64,000 nucleotides of DNA from the NCBI GenBank assembly GCA_903832055.1, contig CAILAC010000011.1, forward strand, positions 1-64,000, given 5' to 3'. A model generated the notes under the pieces. That model did no database searches and was not told where the DNA came from. It saw nothing but the letters and a program-made list of their open reading frames with translations. Source of the stretch: an uncultured Acidobacteriota bacterium (GTDB taxonomy: Bacteria; Acidobacteriota; Terriglobia; Terriglobales; Acidobacteriaceae). Of the stretch, positions 1 to 8,486 are shown piece after piece; the stretch's first letter is position 1; each line of letters starts with the position of its first letter. The translations under genes were made by a program, and so were the position numbers.

Positions 1-113
1 AGCGTTCCAGCGGGACTGTGATGCATGTCCCACAGGTCTTCGGCCCAGAAGCCTTGAAGCTCCGCGATAAGCTTCACTTGAGTTACGCGATTCCAGTTAG
101 CATTGGCGCTCAT
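1..113 (-). CDS. Second tyrosine recombinase of a Tn554-like pair, N-terminal fragment (runs off window)
   Basis: Only about 37 codons are inside the window, beginning MSANANWNRVTQVKLIAEL. The ATG overlaps the TGA of the upstream recombinase in an ATGA arrangement, so the two are translationally coupled. Tandem overlapping tyrosine recombinases are the hallmark of Tn554-type elements (TnpA/TnpB), and this start would fit the larger TnpB-like partner. The fragment is too short to show any catalytic residue, so the family call rests on the neighbour and the overlap. Confidence 0.55.
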   Translation of the reverse strand, partial: MSANANWNRVTQVKLIAELQGFWAEDLWDMHHSPAGT

Positions 114-1171
114 CGGGCACGCTCCTTCTGATACTGCTCGAACATCTCGCCCATGTCTTCAGGCGACAGATGGGCATAGGTGCTGACAGTCGTCTGGATA
201 TGAGCGTGGCCGAGCCGACGCTGTACATAGGCCGCATCCCATCCCGCCCGGAGAAGATCGGTCGCATGCGTGTGACGGAACATGTGTGGCGTCGCCTTCA
301 GCCCGGCTCTCTTCGAGAGCTGACGGAACAGATCGATCACCGTCGCATACCGCATCGGAGCGCCGACTTCGCCGCCCCACCAGTTCGCGAAGACATAGTC
401 GTGCGCAGCCTCGCCGTACTCATGGACCAAGTAGTCTGCGTACAGCGCCATCGCCTGTTTCGAGACATGGACCACATAGGGCGACCGCGACTTCGCAAGA
501 GCGCCGTTGCTGTTGGCGCGAGGCACGATGTCGATCGCGCCGTCGTAAGATCGGATGTCGGCGTGGCGAAGGCCCAGAGCCTGACCGATCCGCATCCCGC
601 TCTCATTCAGCAAGCACAAGAGAAGTCGGTCCCGGAGACGTGTACACGCATCAAGCAGGGATTGAACCTCTGAGGGAGAAAACACACGTGGGAGACGCTT
701 GATTGATTTCACCCGCACTACCGCATGTCGCAACGATTGAGTCCGGCTGATGTGGTGCAGGAACGGCTTGTAGGGGCTCTTCGCCCCGAAGCGTCTGGAT
801 CGGCTGATCGCCGTCTCCACTCCAAGCCTGTCCTGATACTCATAGAACGACCCGATGGCCGCCAGGATCAGATTGATCGTGGCATCGGAACGATGTTGTC
901 CACCGGCTCGCGTCGCATATCGCACCCAGCTCACGAACTCCGCCAGTTGAGTCAGCTTCAAGCTTTGCCAGTGATGGTCCTGCTCGGCCAGGAACGCCCA
1001 GAACGATTGCAGATGATGTGCATATGCCCTTACCGTGTTGGGCGATCTCCCCAGCCGATGAAGGTAAAGAAGATACTCATTCAATACTGCGACCGGGAGA
1101 TGCTCCCCGTCGACGACGATCCAACTCAGATGTCCCGTGTCCGGAACCCTGATCCTCTGTACTTTCACCAC
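110..1171 (-). CDS. Tyrosine recombinase (Tn554 TnpA-like / XerC-like integrase)
   Basis: About 353 residues with an N-terminal SAM-like core-binding domain (LGRSPNTVRAYAHHL) and a C-terminal catalytic domain. Visible catalytic residues are the Arg in LNESGMRIGQALGL, HMFRHTHATDLL (HxxR), the following LGHAH histidine and the nucleophile Tyr in VSTYAHLSPED. An upstream ATG at 1204 lies inside a perfect 14-bp inverted repeat. I prefer GTG at 1171, preceded by GGAGG at six bases. The stop overlaps the next recombinase by ATGA. The gene reads away from the truncated parB, so it is probably part of the insertion that broke parB rather than an original ICE gene. Confidence 0.85.
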   Translation of the reverse strand: MVKVQRIRVPDTGHLSWIVVDGEHLPVAVLNEYLLYLHRLGRSPNTVRAYAHHLQSFWAFLAEQDHHWQSLKLTQLAEFVSWVRYATRAGGQHRSDATINLILAAIGSFYEYQDRLGVETAISRSRRFGAKSPYKPFLHHISRTQSLRHAVVRVKSIKRLPRVFSPSEVQSLLDACTRLRDRLLLCLLNESGMRIGQALGLRHADIRSYDGAIDIVPRANSNGALAKSRSPYVVHVSKQAMALYADYLVHEYGEAAHDYVFANWWGGEVGAPMRYATVIDLFRQLSKRAGLKATPHMFRHTHATDLLRAGWDAAYVQRRLGHAHIQTTVSTYAHLSPEDMGEMFEQYQKERAR

Positions 1172-1196
1172 GCTCTGCCTCCAGAGCCGGGCACGA

Positions 1197-1241
1197 GCCG
1201 GCATGGGCGCAGTTCGCTACGCTCACAGCGCCCATGCCGGC
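1197..1241. repeat. Perfect 14-bp inverted repeat (hairpin) in recombinase leader
   Basis: GCCGGCATGGGCGC at 1197-1210 and its exact complement at 1228-1241 enclose a 17-base loop. It sits just upstream of the preferred recombinase start, so in mRNA it would form a strong 5' hairpin. It could be an attenuator, an end structure of the element or a recombinase site. Confidence 0.7.
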
Positions 1242-1276
1242 TGATCTACTTCATAGAACACTACAGATAAAGATTC

Positions 1277-1303
1277 CACGACGTTCGATAACCCATCGTC
1301 GTG
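1277..1303. repeat. 7-bp inverted repeat near element end
   Basis: CACGACG (1277-1283) and CGTCGTG (1297-1303) are separated by 13 bases, about 35 bases before the point where the parB reading frame begins. The arm length and position would suit a core or arm site for the adjacent recombinases, but a chance occurrence is possible. Confidence 0.35.
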
Positions 1304-1338
1304 TACGTCATAGACAGCTTCTGAAGGACTAAAGATAA

Positions 1339-2673
1339 ATCGAAAACCTGCAACGCCGCGACGTTCACCCGCTGGAGGAAGCGCAGGGATTCCGCGCCCT
1401 GCTCAATCTTGACGAGCCGAAATACTCCATTGAGCAGATCGCGGCGAAGACGGGAAAATCTCCCGCCTATTGCGCTCAGCGCGTCAAGTTGACCGAACTC
1501 ACCGCCGCCGTTACCGAGGCATTCGCCAAAGACGAAATTGGCGTAGGCCATGCTCTGCTCTTGGCAAAGCTACAGCCAGCCGAGCAGGAGCAAGCACTCT
1601 CCGCTTGCTTCCGCGAGGATTGGAACGGCGGCCAGGGCAAAGCCAAGCGCATCCTGCTCCCTGTGCGCCATCTTCACCAGTGGATTGAGCAGAATATTTT
1701 GCTCATTCTGAAAGACGCGCCGTTCTCAAAGACTGACCCCAACGTCAACCCCGCAGCCGGAGCCTGTGTCGATTGCCCCAAGCGCACTGGAGGAAACGCG
1801 CTGCTCTTCGCCGACATTGCCGAGGACGCTTGCACCGATCCAGCTTGCTACCAGTCGAAGATGGACGGGTTTGTCGCGCAGACCATCGCGGCCAAACCCA
1901 AGCTGGTACAAATTTCATCGGCCTACGGACCGGCCACAGCCACCACAGACAGCGCCAACGCGGCCCTGCCCCGCAACAAGTACATCGAAATCAAGCCGCA
2001 AGACCCCAACGCGAAGAAGCACAGGGATTGGCCGGAGTACCAGACCTGCAAATCCATGACCGAGGCCATCGTCACCGAAGGCACCGAGAAAGGCGAGATT
2101 CGCAAAATCTGCGCTAACCCCGAATGCCCCGTACACCGCCCGAAGAAGCAGCGGCCAGCCGGAGACCAGCGAATCAAGGCAGAGCAGGACAAGCAGCGCC
2201 GCGAGGAGGCCCTTGCCAACGCGGTAGGCTTGCGCGTCCTTTCCGCCATCGTCGCCGCCGTTCCAGTGCGCATCACCAAGCGCGACCTCGTTTTCATTGT
2301 CGAGCGCTTGCTTCCCCTGTTGGAGGAGCGGCGCATCGAGGTTCTCGCCCGGAATCGTGGCATCAAGAAGGCGCAAGCATCCGACAGCATCGGAAAGCTG
2401 ATGGGCGCATACATTCACAAGGCCGAGGAAGGCGAACTCGGGAGACTTCTAGTCGAGACCGTGATTCTCCACACAGCCCGGACTCAATCGGAGACTGGCA
2501 AGGCGCTCAAAGATGCCGCTCAGCACTACAAGGTGGACACCGACGCGATCACCCAGAAGGTAAAAGCGGAGTTTGCCGCGAAAGAGAAGGCGCAAGCGGT
2601 CAAGAAGACGGCCGCGAAGGCCCAGCCGAAGCCAGCAAAACCCGCAGCAGTCAAAAAGGCCAAGGCCGCGTAA
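1339..2673 (+). pseudogene. parB: ParB/RepB/Spo0J-type partition protein, 5'-truncated
   Basis: The open frame begins abruptly with IENLQRRDVHPLEEAQGF, the conserved middle of ParB proteins, directly after two in-frame stops at 1330-1338. The N-terminal ParB/sulfiredoxin-like CTPase fold is missing, while the helix-turn-helix region (SIEQIAAKTGKSPAYCAQRV) follows. Next comes a Cys-rich segment (CVDCPKRTG, then CTDPACYQSK) and a Lys/Ala/Pro-rich tail. The first internal ATG is at 1489, after the HTH, so any product would be a fragment of at most 394 residues. Loss of the front half is best explained by insertion of the adjacent recombinase element. The rest of the frame is intact, so the event looks recent. 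Partition or copy control of the ICE probably depends on something else. Confidence 0.8.
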
Positions 2674-2695
2674 CGCTCAACTTCCAAGCCTTCCA

Positions 2696-2730
2696 TACGG
2701 GGTCTGCCGACGCAGGTCCCGTACTTTTTC
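2696..2730 (+). terminator. Rho-independent terminator after parB
   Basis: TACGGG pairs with CCCGTA and the inner CTGC with GCAG, giving a hairpin 22 bases past the parB stop, followed by CTTTTT. Confidence 0.7.
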
Positions 2731-2821
2731 GCCCGTCTTCCCACCCTGTGATGTGCTGCCGCTTCGCGTCAGACTTGGTTTGGCCCACCCGACGGGCTTG
2801 AAACATCTTATGCACTCTGGG

Positions 2822-3013
2822 CTAATTGGTGCGGAAAGCGTCCTCAAGCTTGGCCTGTAACGATTCGACGAATGGCCGCTGTTCCGATATCGCTGCGTCG
2901 GTCTCGAATTTGGTAAAGGCGACCTTCTTTCCAATTGCACTCACGGCAGATGCATTTCGGCCGATCTCATCAATCAATGTGCTCAGCAGTTCCTTCACCA
3001 GTTGATCGTTCAT
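2822..3013 (-). CDS. Small hypothetical protein (63 aa)
   Basis: A 63-residue acidic/polar protein beginning MNDQLVKELLSTLIDEIGR, predicted largely helical, with no recognised domain. A good ribosome site AAAGGAG lies nine bases before the ATG, which is the main reason to accept it. It lies downstream of the Sel1-repeat gene on the same strand, separated by about 70 bases, and may be the last member of the trb transcription unit. No function can be assigned. Confidence 0.5.
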   Translation of the reverse strand: MNDQLVKELLSTLIDEIGRNASAVSAIGKKVAFTKFETDAAISEQRPFVESLQAKLEDAFRTN

Positions 3014-3082
3014 TCAAAAATTCTCCTTTAGATCATGATTACCAAACATAGCAGTTGGAAACAGCTCTTGGCCTTGCCCCTG

Positions 3083-4618
3083 TTATCGCTGGACCGGGTG
3101 CGCAGTGAACCAATCTGTGGCCCTCGTCTGGGCTTGGGAAAGATCGGTCGAGGTCAATTTAGTAGCAGCATAATCGCGTGCAGACACTAACTTCTCACGC
3201 TCCTCCCCTTTCGAACCAGCAACCGCAATGTTGAACCAGTAATACGCTTCAACATAGCTCTGCTCCACTCCGCGTCCACCTTCATAAAATCCACCGAGAG
3301 CGGTCTGGGCATCCGTATTTCCTTGCTCTGCCGCCTTACGGCACCACGCTGCCGCTTGTCCGTAGTCCTGCGGGACGCCTTGGCCGGAAACGTAAAGAGT
3401 GGCAAGATTATATTGGGCAAGATCATTACCCTGGTCTGCTGCCTTGTGATACCAAACTGCGGCCTTCTCATAATCCTTTGAGACTCCTGTTCCAGAGCCA
3501 TAGAGGATGCCCAAAAGCATTTGAGCGTCTGCGTTGCCGTGATCCGCAGATTTGAGGAACCAAGATGCCGCAATCACATTGTCCTTTGGCACACCGCTTC
3601 CTCGCGAATAAAGGGTTCCTAGACCCAATTCTGCGTCAGAATCACCCTGCCCAGCGGCCTTTCGATACCAAATTGCCGCTTGGCTATAGTCCAGCGCCAC
3701 ACCCAGTCCGTGTGCGTATAGTCTGCCAAGTTCGCTTTCTGCTCTGGACTTCATCTCGCCGTGTTCTGCCGCTTTAAGATACCAAGCGACAGCCTGCACA
3801 TAATCCTGAGGAACCCCTCGCCCACTTGCATAAAGATGGCCAAGCAGATATTCGGCAATCCCGTTGCCCTGCTCGGCGGCCTTACGAAGCCAAAGAGCCG
3901 CTTGTGCTTGGTCTTGAGGAACGTCTTTTACTTCTTCGAGTTCACCATCGTAAATAATGCCGAGGCCCAATTGTGCGCCGGGATTGCCCTGCTCGGCAGC
4001 TTTGCGAAGCCAATACACGGCTTGCACATAATCTTTGGGAACGCCTGTTCCTTGCCAATAAGCTCTCCCAATGCTGGTCTGCGCCGCCGCATCACCTGCC
4101 TTTGCCTCGTCCAGCAAGGCCTTGCTGATTCCAGCGGAATTACCGCCTGCTTGTCCAAGGGTTGATGCTTTATTGCTAGAGTAGGCGTAAATTACGGTTC
4201 CTACTATGCATAAGGACAACACGACCCCGATTGAAATCAACCAAGCCCAATTTCGTTGATCCACTTTGTTTGGCGGATTTTCCGACTTTAGGGGCAGAGG
4301 TAAACAATCGCCAGCTTTCGAGAAGGATGAATCTGCCGAAACCGGGTCAGGCTTCACCAGCGGCTCAACCGGGGTTTCCACTTCCCTTTGGAGTATGACT
4401 GGGGGGGATTGTAAAACCTCGTTTATCTGCTGGCTTGCCTTGGGGATAGAAATCGTACCAATTCGAGGCTTACGATACAAGAGATAAGCGCCCCCGCCAA
4501 TCCCCGTGAATAAGAAACTTCCCAGTATCGTCTTAATGTCGCCGTTTGCAATTCCGTACACAAACGTGACTGCTCCAGCGAAGAGCATGATCGAGATGTA
4601 CCACTTGACCGGGATCAA
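3083..4618 (-). CDS. Membrane-anchored Sel1-repeat (SLR) protein
   Basis: 511 residues starting at TTG with GGAGG eight bases upstream. Two hydrophobic helices at the N-terminus (about 5-24 and 30-45) and a third around 125-148 are followed by at least eight Sel1-like repeats with the pattern AxxxLGxLYxxGxGVPxDYxxAxxWxxKAAEQGxxxAQ, filling residues 170-480. Sel1 repeats form alpha-solenoids that scaffold protein contacts; here they would lie on one face of the membrane. It follows the trb genes and the RHH gene in the same direction, so it may be an accessory of the mating pore or a host-interaction protein. That role is inference only. Confidence 0.8.
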   Translation of the reverse strand: MIPVKWYISIMLFAGAVTFVYGIANGDIKTILGSFLFTGIGGGAYLLYRKPRIGTISIPKASQQINEVLQSPPVILQREVETPVEPLVKPDPVSADSSFSKAGDCLPLPLKSENPPNKVDQRNWAWLISIGVVLSLCIVGTVIYAYSSNKASTLGQAGGNSAGISKALLDEAKAGDAAAQTSIGRAYWQGTGVPKDYVQAVYWLRKAAEQGNPGAQLGLGIIYDGELEEVKDVPQDQAQAALWLRKAAEQGNGIAEYLLGHLYASGRGVPQDYVQAVAWYLKAAEHGEMKSRAESELGRLYAHGLGVALDYSQAAIWYRKAAGQGDSDAELGLGTLYSRGSGVPKDNVIAASWFLKSADHGNADAQMLLGILYGSGTGVSKDYEKAAVWYHKAADQGNDLAQYNLATLYVSGQGVPQDYGQAAAWCRKAAEQGNTDAQTALGGFYEGGRGVEQSYVEAYYWFNIAVAGSKGEEREKLVSARDYAATKLTSTDLSQAQTRATDWFTAHPVQR

Positions 4619-4704
4619 AGTCTTTTCCTCCTCACGGATCCCCTGGCCTCAATTTCGAGACGATAGGGATGTCAGAATCGGTCCAGCGAGAAATCAGTCG
4701 TGCA

Positions 4705-5136
4705 TCAGCCTGGCATAAACCCGCGGTGAGCACGAATCTCCAGCCGCAGTTCTTCCCTGAGCGCCTTGCTTTTCTTGAGTCGCTTGAAGAACTCTTCGAG
4801 GACGCTGACCACAATCGCATTAACGCTGACGCCTTCGGCTTCGGCCCAATCCTTAAGCTTGAGCCGGGCTTCGGCCCCGACATGGAGGAGCTGAGGGTTG
4901 GTGAGTTCCATGCCGGCCTTGCGGGTCTGCATGATGTCTACCTTTTCGCGTTCAACGTGGCTCAAAGCAAAAAGGACGATCCTGGCCAGATCGCCCTTTA
5001 CGCGAGACTCTTCGGTGACTGCTTCACGCAGATCAATGGGGAGGCGCAGCGTCATTCCCGGACGGTCGTCCGTCCACCGCTGCCCCTCGCGGTTCACTTT
5101 CCGCGCCGCTGTCTTCGCTGCCTTCTTGACTGCCAC
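4705..5136 (-). CDS. Ribbon-helix-helix-like DNA-binding protein
   Basis: About 143 residues. A basic N-terminus is followed by MTLRLPIDLREAVTEES, typical of an RHH strand-helix-helix, and later a second helix-rich segment (VSVNAIVVSVLEEFFKRL) that looks like another RHH-type unit. I choose GTG at 5136, with GGAAGG just upstream, over the TTG at 5151. Its 5' part overlaps the end of trbI by about 100 bases in another frame. A DNA-binding protein at the end of the trb operon suits autoregulation of transfer genes. What it binds is unknown. Confidence 0.65.
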   Translation of the reverse strand: MAVKKAAKTAARKVNREGQRWTDDRPGMTLRLPIDLREAVTEESRVKGDLARIVLFALSHVEREKVDIMQTRKAGMELTNPQLLHVGAEARLKLKDWAEAEGVSVNAIVVSVLEEFFKRLKKSKALREELRLEIRAHRGFMPG

Positions 5137-6637
5137 TGGATGCCCTTCCAAAGTTGTTTCCGAGTCTCTGTCGAGACTCGCTCTCTGCTCTCATCGGCGA
5201 GTAAGGACCGTTGAATAAGAGATCCTTCTCAACCCTTACAAAGAACCTGTACCCCGGCCTTACGATAATCGTTGGTTGAATATTCAGATTCCTGCGTGTA
5301 ACCTCTACTCCCAATTGCCCGACCTGCTGGCCGACTGCTTGCCCCACCTGTTGCCCGACGCTGGGCGATTGCAGTACCGAGGAGTTCGTCCCCTGGCTCA
5401 GCTCAATTCCTGCGGAGAAAAGCGAAGTGAGCAATGCGCCGGAGAGGATTCTGCCCCAGTGATTGTCCACCTGGTCTCGGAACCCAGCCGCGCCAGTGTT
5501 GTCGTCCCCTTCAAAGCCGCCGAGGATGAGGCTACTTCCGTCCGGGAAGATAATCCGCCGCCAAACCGCCTGCAACGCATTTTGCCCATACCCGACGTGA
5601 GAATTATAAATCCCCACCAGTGTACTTCCAGCCGGTACTAGAATGTACCCGCCAGTAGCCGAATCATACACATTTTCACGGACAAGAGCCCGGATCAGCC
5701 CCGGCAGATCGGAGTTCAGCTGCTGTTCCAGTACGGCCGGAATAAGCCAACCGGCCTTAATCTCATACTTACCAAGCGCCGGTTTCCGGGTGCCCAGATA
5801 TTCAGACTCAGTGCCGTGCTGCAGACCGAATCCAGTCTTTTGCTGCTGATCGTTTTGGCGCTCGTAGTCCGTGCGCTGCTCTGGCTGGCCTGCTGCGGTG
5901 GATTGCGAGTTGACGGATTGGGGAACGCCCCCTTGCGCGGGGCTTGCCCCCAGCGCGGCACGGGCATTGATGAGAGCCGCTTGAATCGCTTGCAGCGGAT
6001 CGGTCTCCGCATTTTGCTTTTCTTTGTCTTCGCCGGGGAGGTTCCCCTTGACGGAGGTCGCCGCCTCCATCGCCTCGCGTTCCCTGTTGTATTCCTCCAG
6101 GCGCCGCTGCTCGGCAAACGACAACGAACCGTTCACGGCGGTCGAGGCCGGGGTCTGCCGGAATTCAAGAGGGGGAATCGAGCTGCTTTGGGTTCCGTTG
6201 CCGGTTCCTGTTGACAAGGTTGACCGGCCACTTGGAGAGTCGCCGGTAGCAATGGAGGAGCGTTGTGCAGATTCCGGGACGTGGGATTGGCCAATATCCA
6301 GTCCGTTCCGCGCCTGGTCCGACAGCATCCCCTTCTCAACAGTTGTGGCTGGGCCGACGCCAGTCTGAGCCGCTTCCGTTTGCTTTGCGGTTTTCTTGTT
6401 GCGATTTGCCAGCCCGTGCCGCATATAGGCCGCCGCCAAGACGACCAGGGCGATGAGGATGATGCCGGCCAGCGGACGGAGCTTGCGCGCCTTCGGGGTG
6501 AGGCTACCATTGACACCGCGCACGACCTTATCGGTCTGTGCCGCTTCGCGGATCTCATCCTGACTTTGTTCCGTGCTTTGCTCGGCTCCCGCGCTCTCAA
6601 GATCGAGCGATTTGGATTTTTCTCCTGTTATCGCCAT
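5033..6637 (-). CDS. trbI: Conjugal transfer protein TrbI (VirB10 family)
   Basis: 534 residues. A cytoplasmic N-terminus, one membrane helix at about 54-72 (LAGIILIALVVLAAAYM) and a Pro/Gln/Ser-rich periplasmic linker precede the VirB10 beta-barrel domain (about 285-475). The domain shows ATGGYILVPAGSTLVGIY and PDGSSLILGGFEGDD, and ends near YRFFVRVEKDLLF. VirB10 links the inner and outer membranes in the type IV secretion core and relays ATP-driven signals. AAAAGGAG precedes the ATG, which lies just after the trbG stop. A tail of about 60 residues beyond the usual end, rich in Ser, Gly and Glu, overlaps the RHH gene. Confidence 0.93.
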   Translation of the reverse strand: MAITGEKSKSLDLESAGAEQSTEQSQDEIREAAQTDKVVRGVNGSLTPKARKLRPLAGIILIALVVLAAAYMRHGLANRNKKTAKQTEAAQTGVGPATTVEKGMLSDQARNGLDIGQSHVPESAQRSSIATGDSPSGRSTLSTGTGNGTQSSSIPPLEFRQTPASTAVNGSLSFAEQRRLEEYNREREAMEAATSVKGNLPGEDKEKQNAETDPLQAIQAALINARAALGASPAQGGVPQSVNSQSTAAGQPEQRTDYERQNDQQQKTGFGLQHGTESEYLGTRKPALGKYEIKAGWLIPAVLEQQLNSDLPGLIRALVRENVYDSATGGYILVPAGSTLVGIYNSHVGYGQNALQAVWRRIIFPDGSSLILGGFEGDDNTGAAGFRDQVDNHWGRILSGALLTSLFSAGIELSQGTNSSVLQSPSVGQQVGQAVGQQVGQLGVEVTRRNLNIQPTIIVRPGYRFFVRVEKDLLFNGPYSPMRAESESRQRLGNNFGRASSGSQEGSEDSGAESEPRGAAVDGRPSGNDAAPPH

Positions 6638-6639
6638 AC

Positions 6640-7779
6640 TCAGCTCCTTTTCCCGGCGCTACCGGAGTAGGGTGTCTCACGTGTGATGGTCACGCGAGTC
6701 TGCTTCTTGCCGACGCCGACCACCAAAATGGCCTTATCAAACAGGCGATCCACGATGTAACGCGAGCCATCGACGCGGAAGTTGACCAGTTCCGACTTGC
6801 CATTCACTTGAAGCAAGAGAGTCGGCAGCTCGCGGAACCGACCATCGTTCGGATAAATCAGGTAAGTGTGCTGGCCATCGTCAAAGACTTGCTGGGGACG
6901 GTAGGCCGCGTCTCCGTTGAGCTTGTAGTCGAAGTAAAGATTGTCCAATGCGTTGTCAGCCATTGGCACCACACCAGCCCGCTTGTCTTTCTCACGTGCC
7001 TGCTCGGCGATGGCCTCGGCATCGTGCTTTGCCGCGTCCTGACGTGCCTGGAATGCCACCCACTTTGCGCTGTCTTCGCCGGGATATTGAAATGCCAGCC
7101 GAGAGACGAAGCGCGCCGGATCGGAGACAAGCCGGAAGACGTAGGTACGCCGGTCTGTGGAAACGATCAAGTCGGTTTCAAGGCCCGTCTCAATCGGCTT
7201 CACGATCAGCAGCGGCGTTTCATCAAGTCCGGATCCGGAGAGGACGGGTGTAATCTCCCAACGGCGGGAGTCGCCTATTTGGGGCTGACTTTGCAGGTGC
7301 TCGCCAGCCTGCAATTCAATAGCGCAAACCCGTAGCGGGGCGCAGACCATCACCGGCATCCCCTGGCCAAAGATGTAGACCACTCGGCCGTCGGCACCCG
7401 GCGTTGGCATCGCAACCCCGCTCTCCCACTGATGAGAAACCTCCGTCGCGCTGACCGCTGCGGCGTTCAGCTCCGCGTGAGGCGGTGTCCAGTTCGACGG
7501 AACCTCAGAACCTTTGCCCGCCGCAGCTCCTCCAGGTAGAGGCTGAGCTACGGGGGAACGGCCTGTGATAGGCGGAACCTTCAGCAGAGGAATGGAAGTC
7601 AGCGGGCTTGCCTTCGACGTTGGCTGATTATCCTGCGCTTCCAGAGTAGACTCCGCGCCTTTGAAGTCGTAGGTTGACAGCTCTTGCTTCTGTTGTGGTG
7701 TGAGTGCCGGAGCTGACTGAGCGCCCGCCGCCGCACTCGCAATTTGGGCTGCCATCAATGTTGCCGCGAGCCACTTCAT
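6640..7779 (-). CDS. trbG: Conjugal transfer protein TrbG (VirB9 family)
   Basis: 379 residues with a cleavable signal peptide (MKWLAATLMAAQIASAAAGA). The N-terminal VirB9 domain includes YIFGQGMPVMVCAPLRVCAI and VSTDRRTYVFRLVS. The C-terminal domain (NLYFDYKLNGDAAYRPQQVF, then RYIVDRLFDKAILVVG) is the part that meets the outer-membrane complex. A Pro/Ser-rich stretch at about 30-95 extends the N-terminus beyond most relatives. Its ATG overlaps the trbF stop as ATGA. With TrbI and the lipoprotein at 9824 it would form the outer-membrane core of the mating pore. Confidence 0.92.
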   Translation of the reverse strand: MKWLAATLMAAQIASAAAGAQSAPALTPQQKQELSTYDFKGAESTLEAQDNQPTSKASPLTSIPLLKVPPITGRSPVAQPLPGGAAAGKGSEVPSNWTPPHAELNAAAVSATEVSHQWESGVAMPTPGADGRVVYIFGQGMPVMVCAPLRVCAIELQAGEHLQSQPQIGDSRRWEITPVLSGSGLDETPLLIVKPIETGLETDLIVSTDRRTYVFRLVSDPARFVSRLAFQYPGEDSAKWVAFQARQDAAKHDAEAIAEQAREKDKRAGVVPMADNALDNLYFDYKLNGDAAYRPQQVFDDGQHTYLIYPNDGRFRELPTLLLQVNGKSELVNFRVDGSRYIVDRLFDKAILVVGVGKKQTRVTITRETPYSGSAGKRS

Positions 7780-8483
7780 TTGCCATTTCCTCCATTTCCG
7801 GTTTGAGAGTCGTTGCCCGTCGTGACCACTTCGCCCCAGGTCAGATTCGTGACATAGAGACCGAGAGGGTTGACCAATGCCTGTTTTGCGTCTGTGACCT
7901 CTTGTGTCACCACCGAGACGAAGGCCCGATAGCGATGCGTCGCGATCAGTCCACCGCCCAGGTCGCGGGTCACCTCCGTCCAGGCCACTTCGTAGGTCTT
8001 AGGCGATTGCTGGACGATGGATTCGACCGAGGCGTCAACGGTCTGCTTCGTCAGCAGGTCGAAGGGAGAGCTTTTCGAGTAGAACTCCGTGATTGTGGCC
8101 GACGCCGGCGAGCTTTTCCCGGTCTGTGCATAGACCTCATCCACGAGGCGGCGTTGAGCCACCGCGTCCGTGACGACTGTCCGCAGATCGGTGATCCATC
8201 TGGCAACCACCGCTTCCTGCAAACGCACATCCTTGACTGCGACCTGTTTGGCCGGGATGACCGGCACCGCCCGCCCCACATCGTCGAGCGCGACGACGTA
8301 AGGCACCGTATTCGAGCGGTAGCCGATTGAGACCATGCCGGTAACGCAGATGAACGTCGTTCCCATCGCGATGAATGCAGCGAGACGCCAGTTGTTCTTG
8401 CTCTTGATCTGGTCGCCGAACCGCTCGTCCCACTCCTGACGGGCGCGAACATAAGGTGTCTGGGGTATAGCTGTTTCTGGCAC
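7776..8483 (-). CDS. trbF: Conjugal transfer protein TrbF (VirB8 family)
   Basis: 235 residues with the VirB8 layout: a short cytoplasmic N-terminus (ARQEWDERFGDQIKSKNNWR), one membrane helix at about 34-55 and a periplasmic NTF2-like domain ending LYVTNLTWGEVV. The start is GTG with GGAGG eight bases upstream. VirB8 is the inner-membrane assembly factor contacting VirB10 and the pilin path. It sits between trbL and trbG as in IncP and Ti plasmids. Confidence 0.92.
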   Translation of the reverse strand: MPETAIPQTPYVRARQEWDERFGDQIKSKNNWRLAAFIAMGTTFICVTGMVSIGYRSNTVPYVVALDDVGRAVPVIPAKQVAVKDVRLQEAVVARWITDLRTVVTDAVAQRRLVDEVYAQTGKSSPASATITEFYSKSSPFDLLTKQTVDASVESIVQQSPKTYEVAWTEVTRDLGGGLIATHRYRAFVSVVTQEVTDAKQALVNPLGLYVTNLTWGEVVTTGNDSQTGNGGNGK

Positions 8484-8486
8484 TGA

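Noticed and set aside
1-1204. Recombinases as the ICE's own integrase
   Set aside because: The integrase beside the tRNA (36365-37456) fits that role; the pair at the left is Tn554-like and abuts a broken parB.
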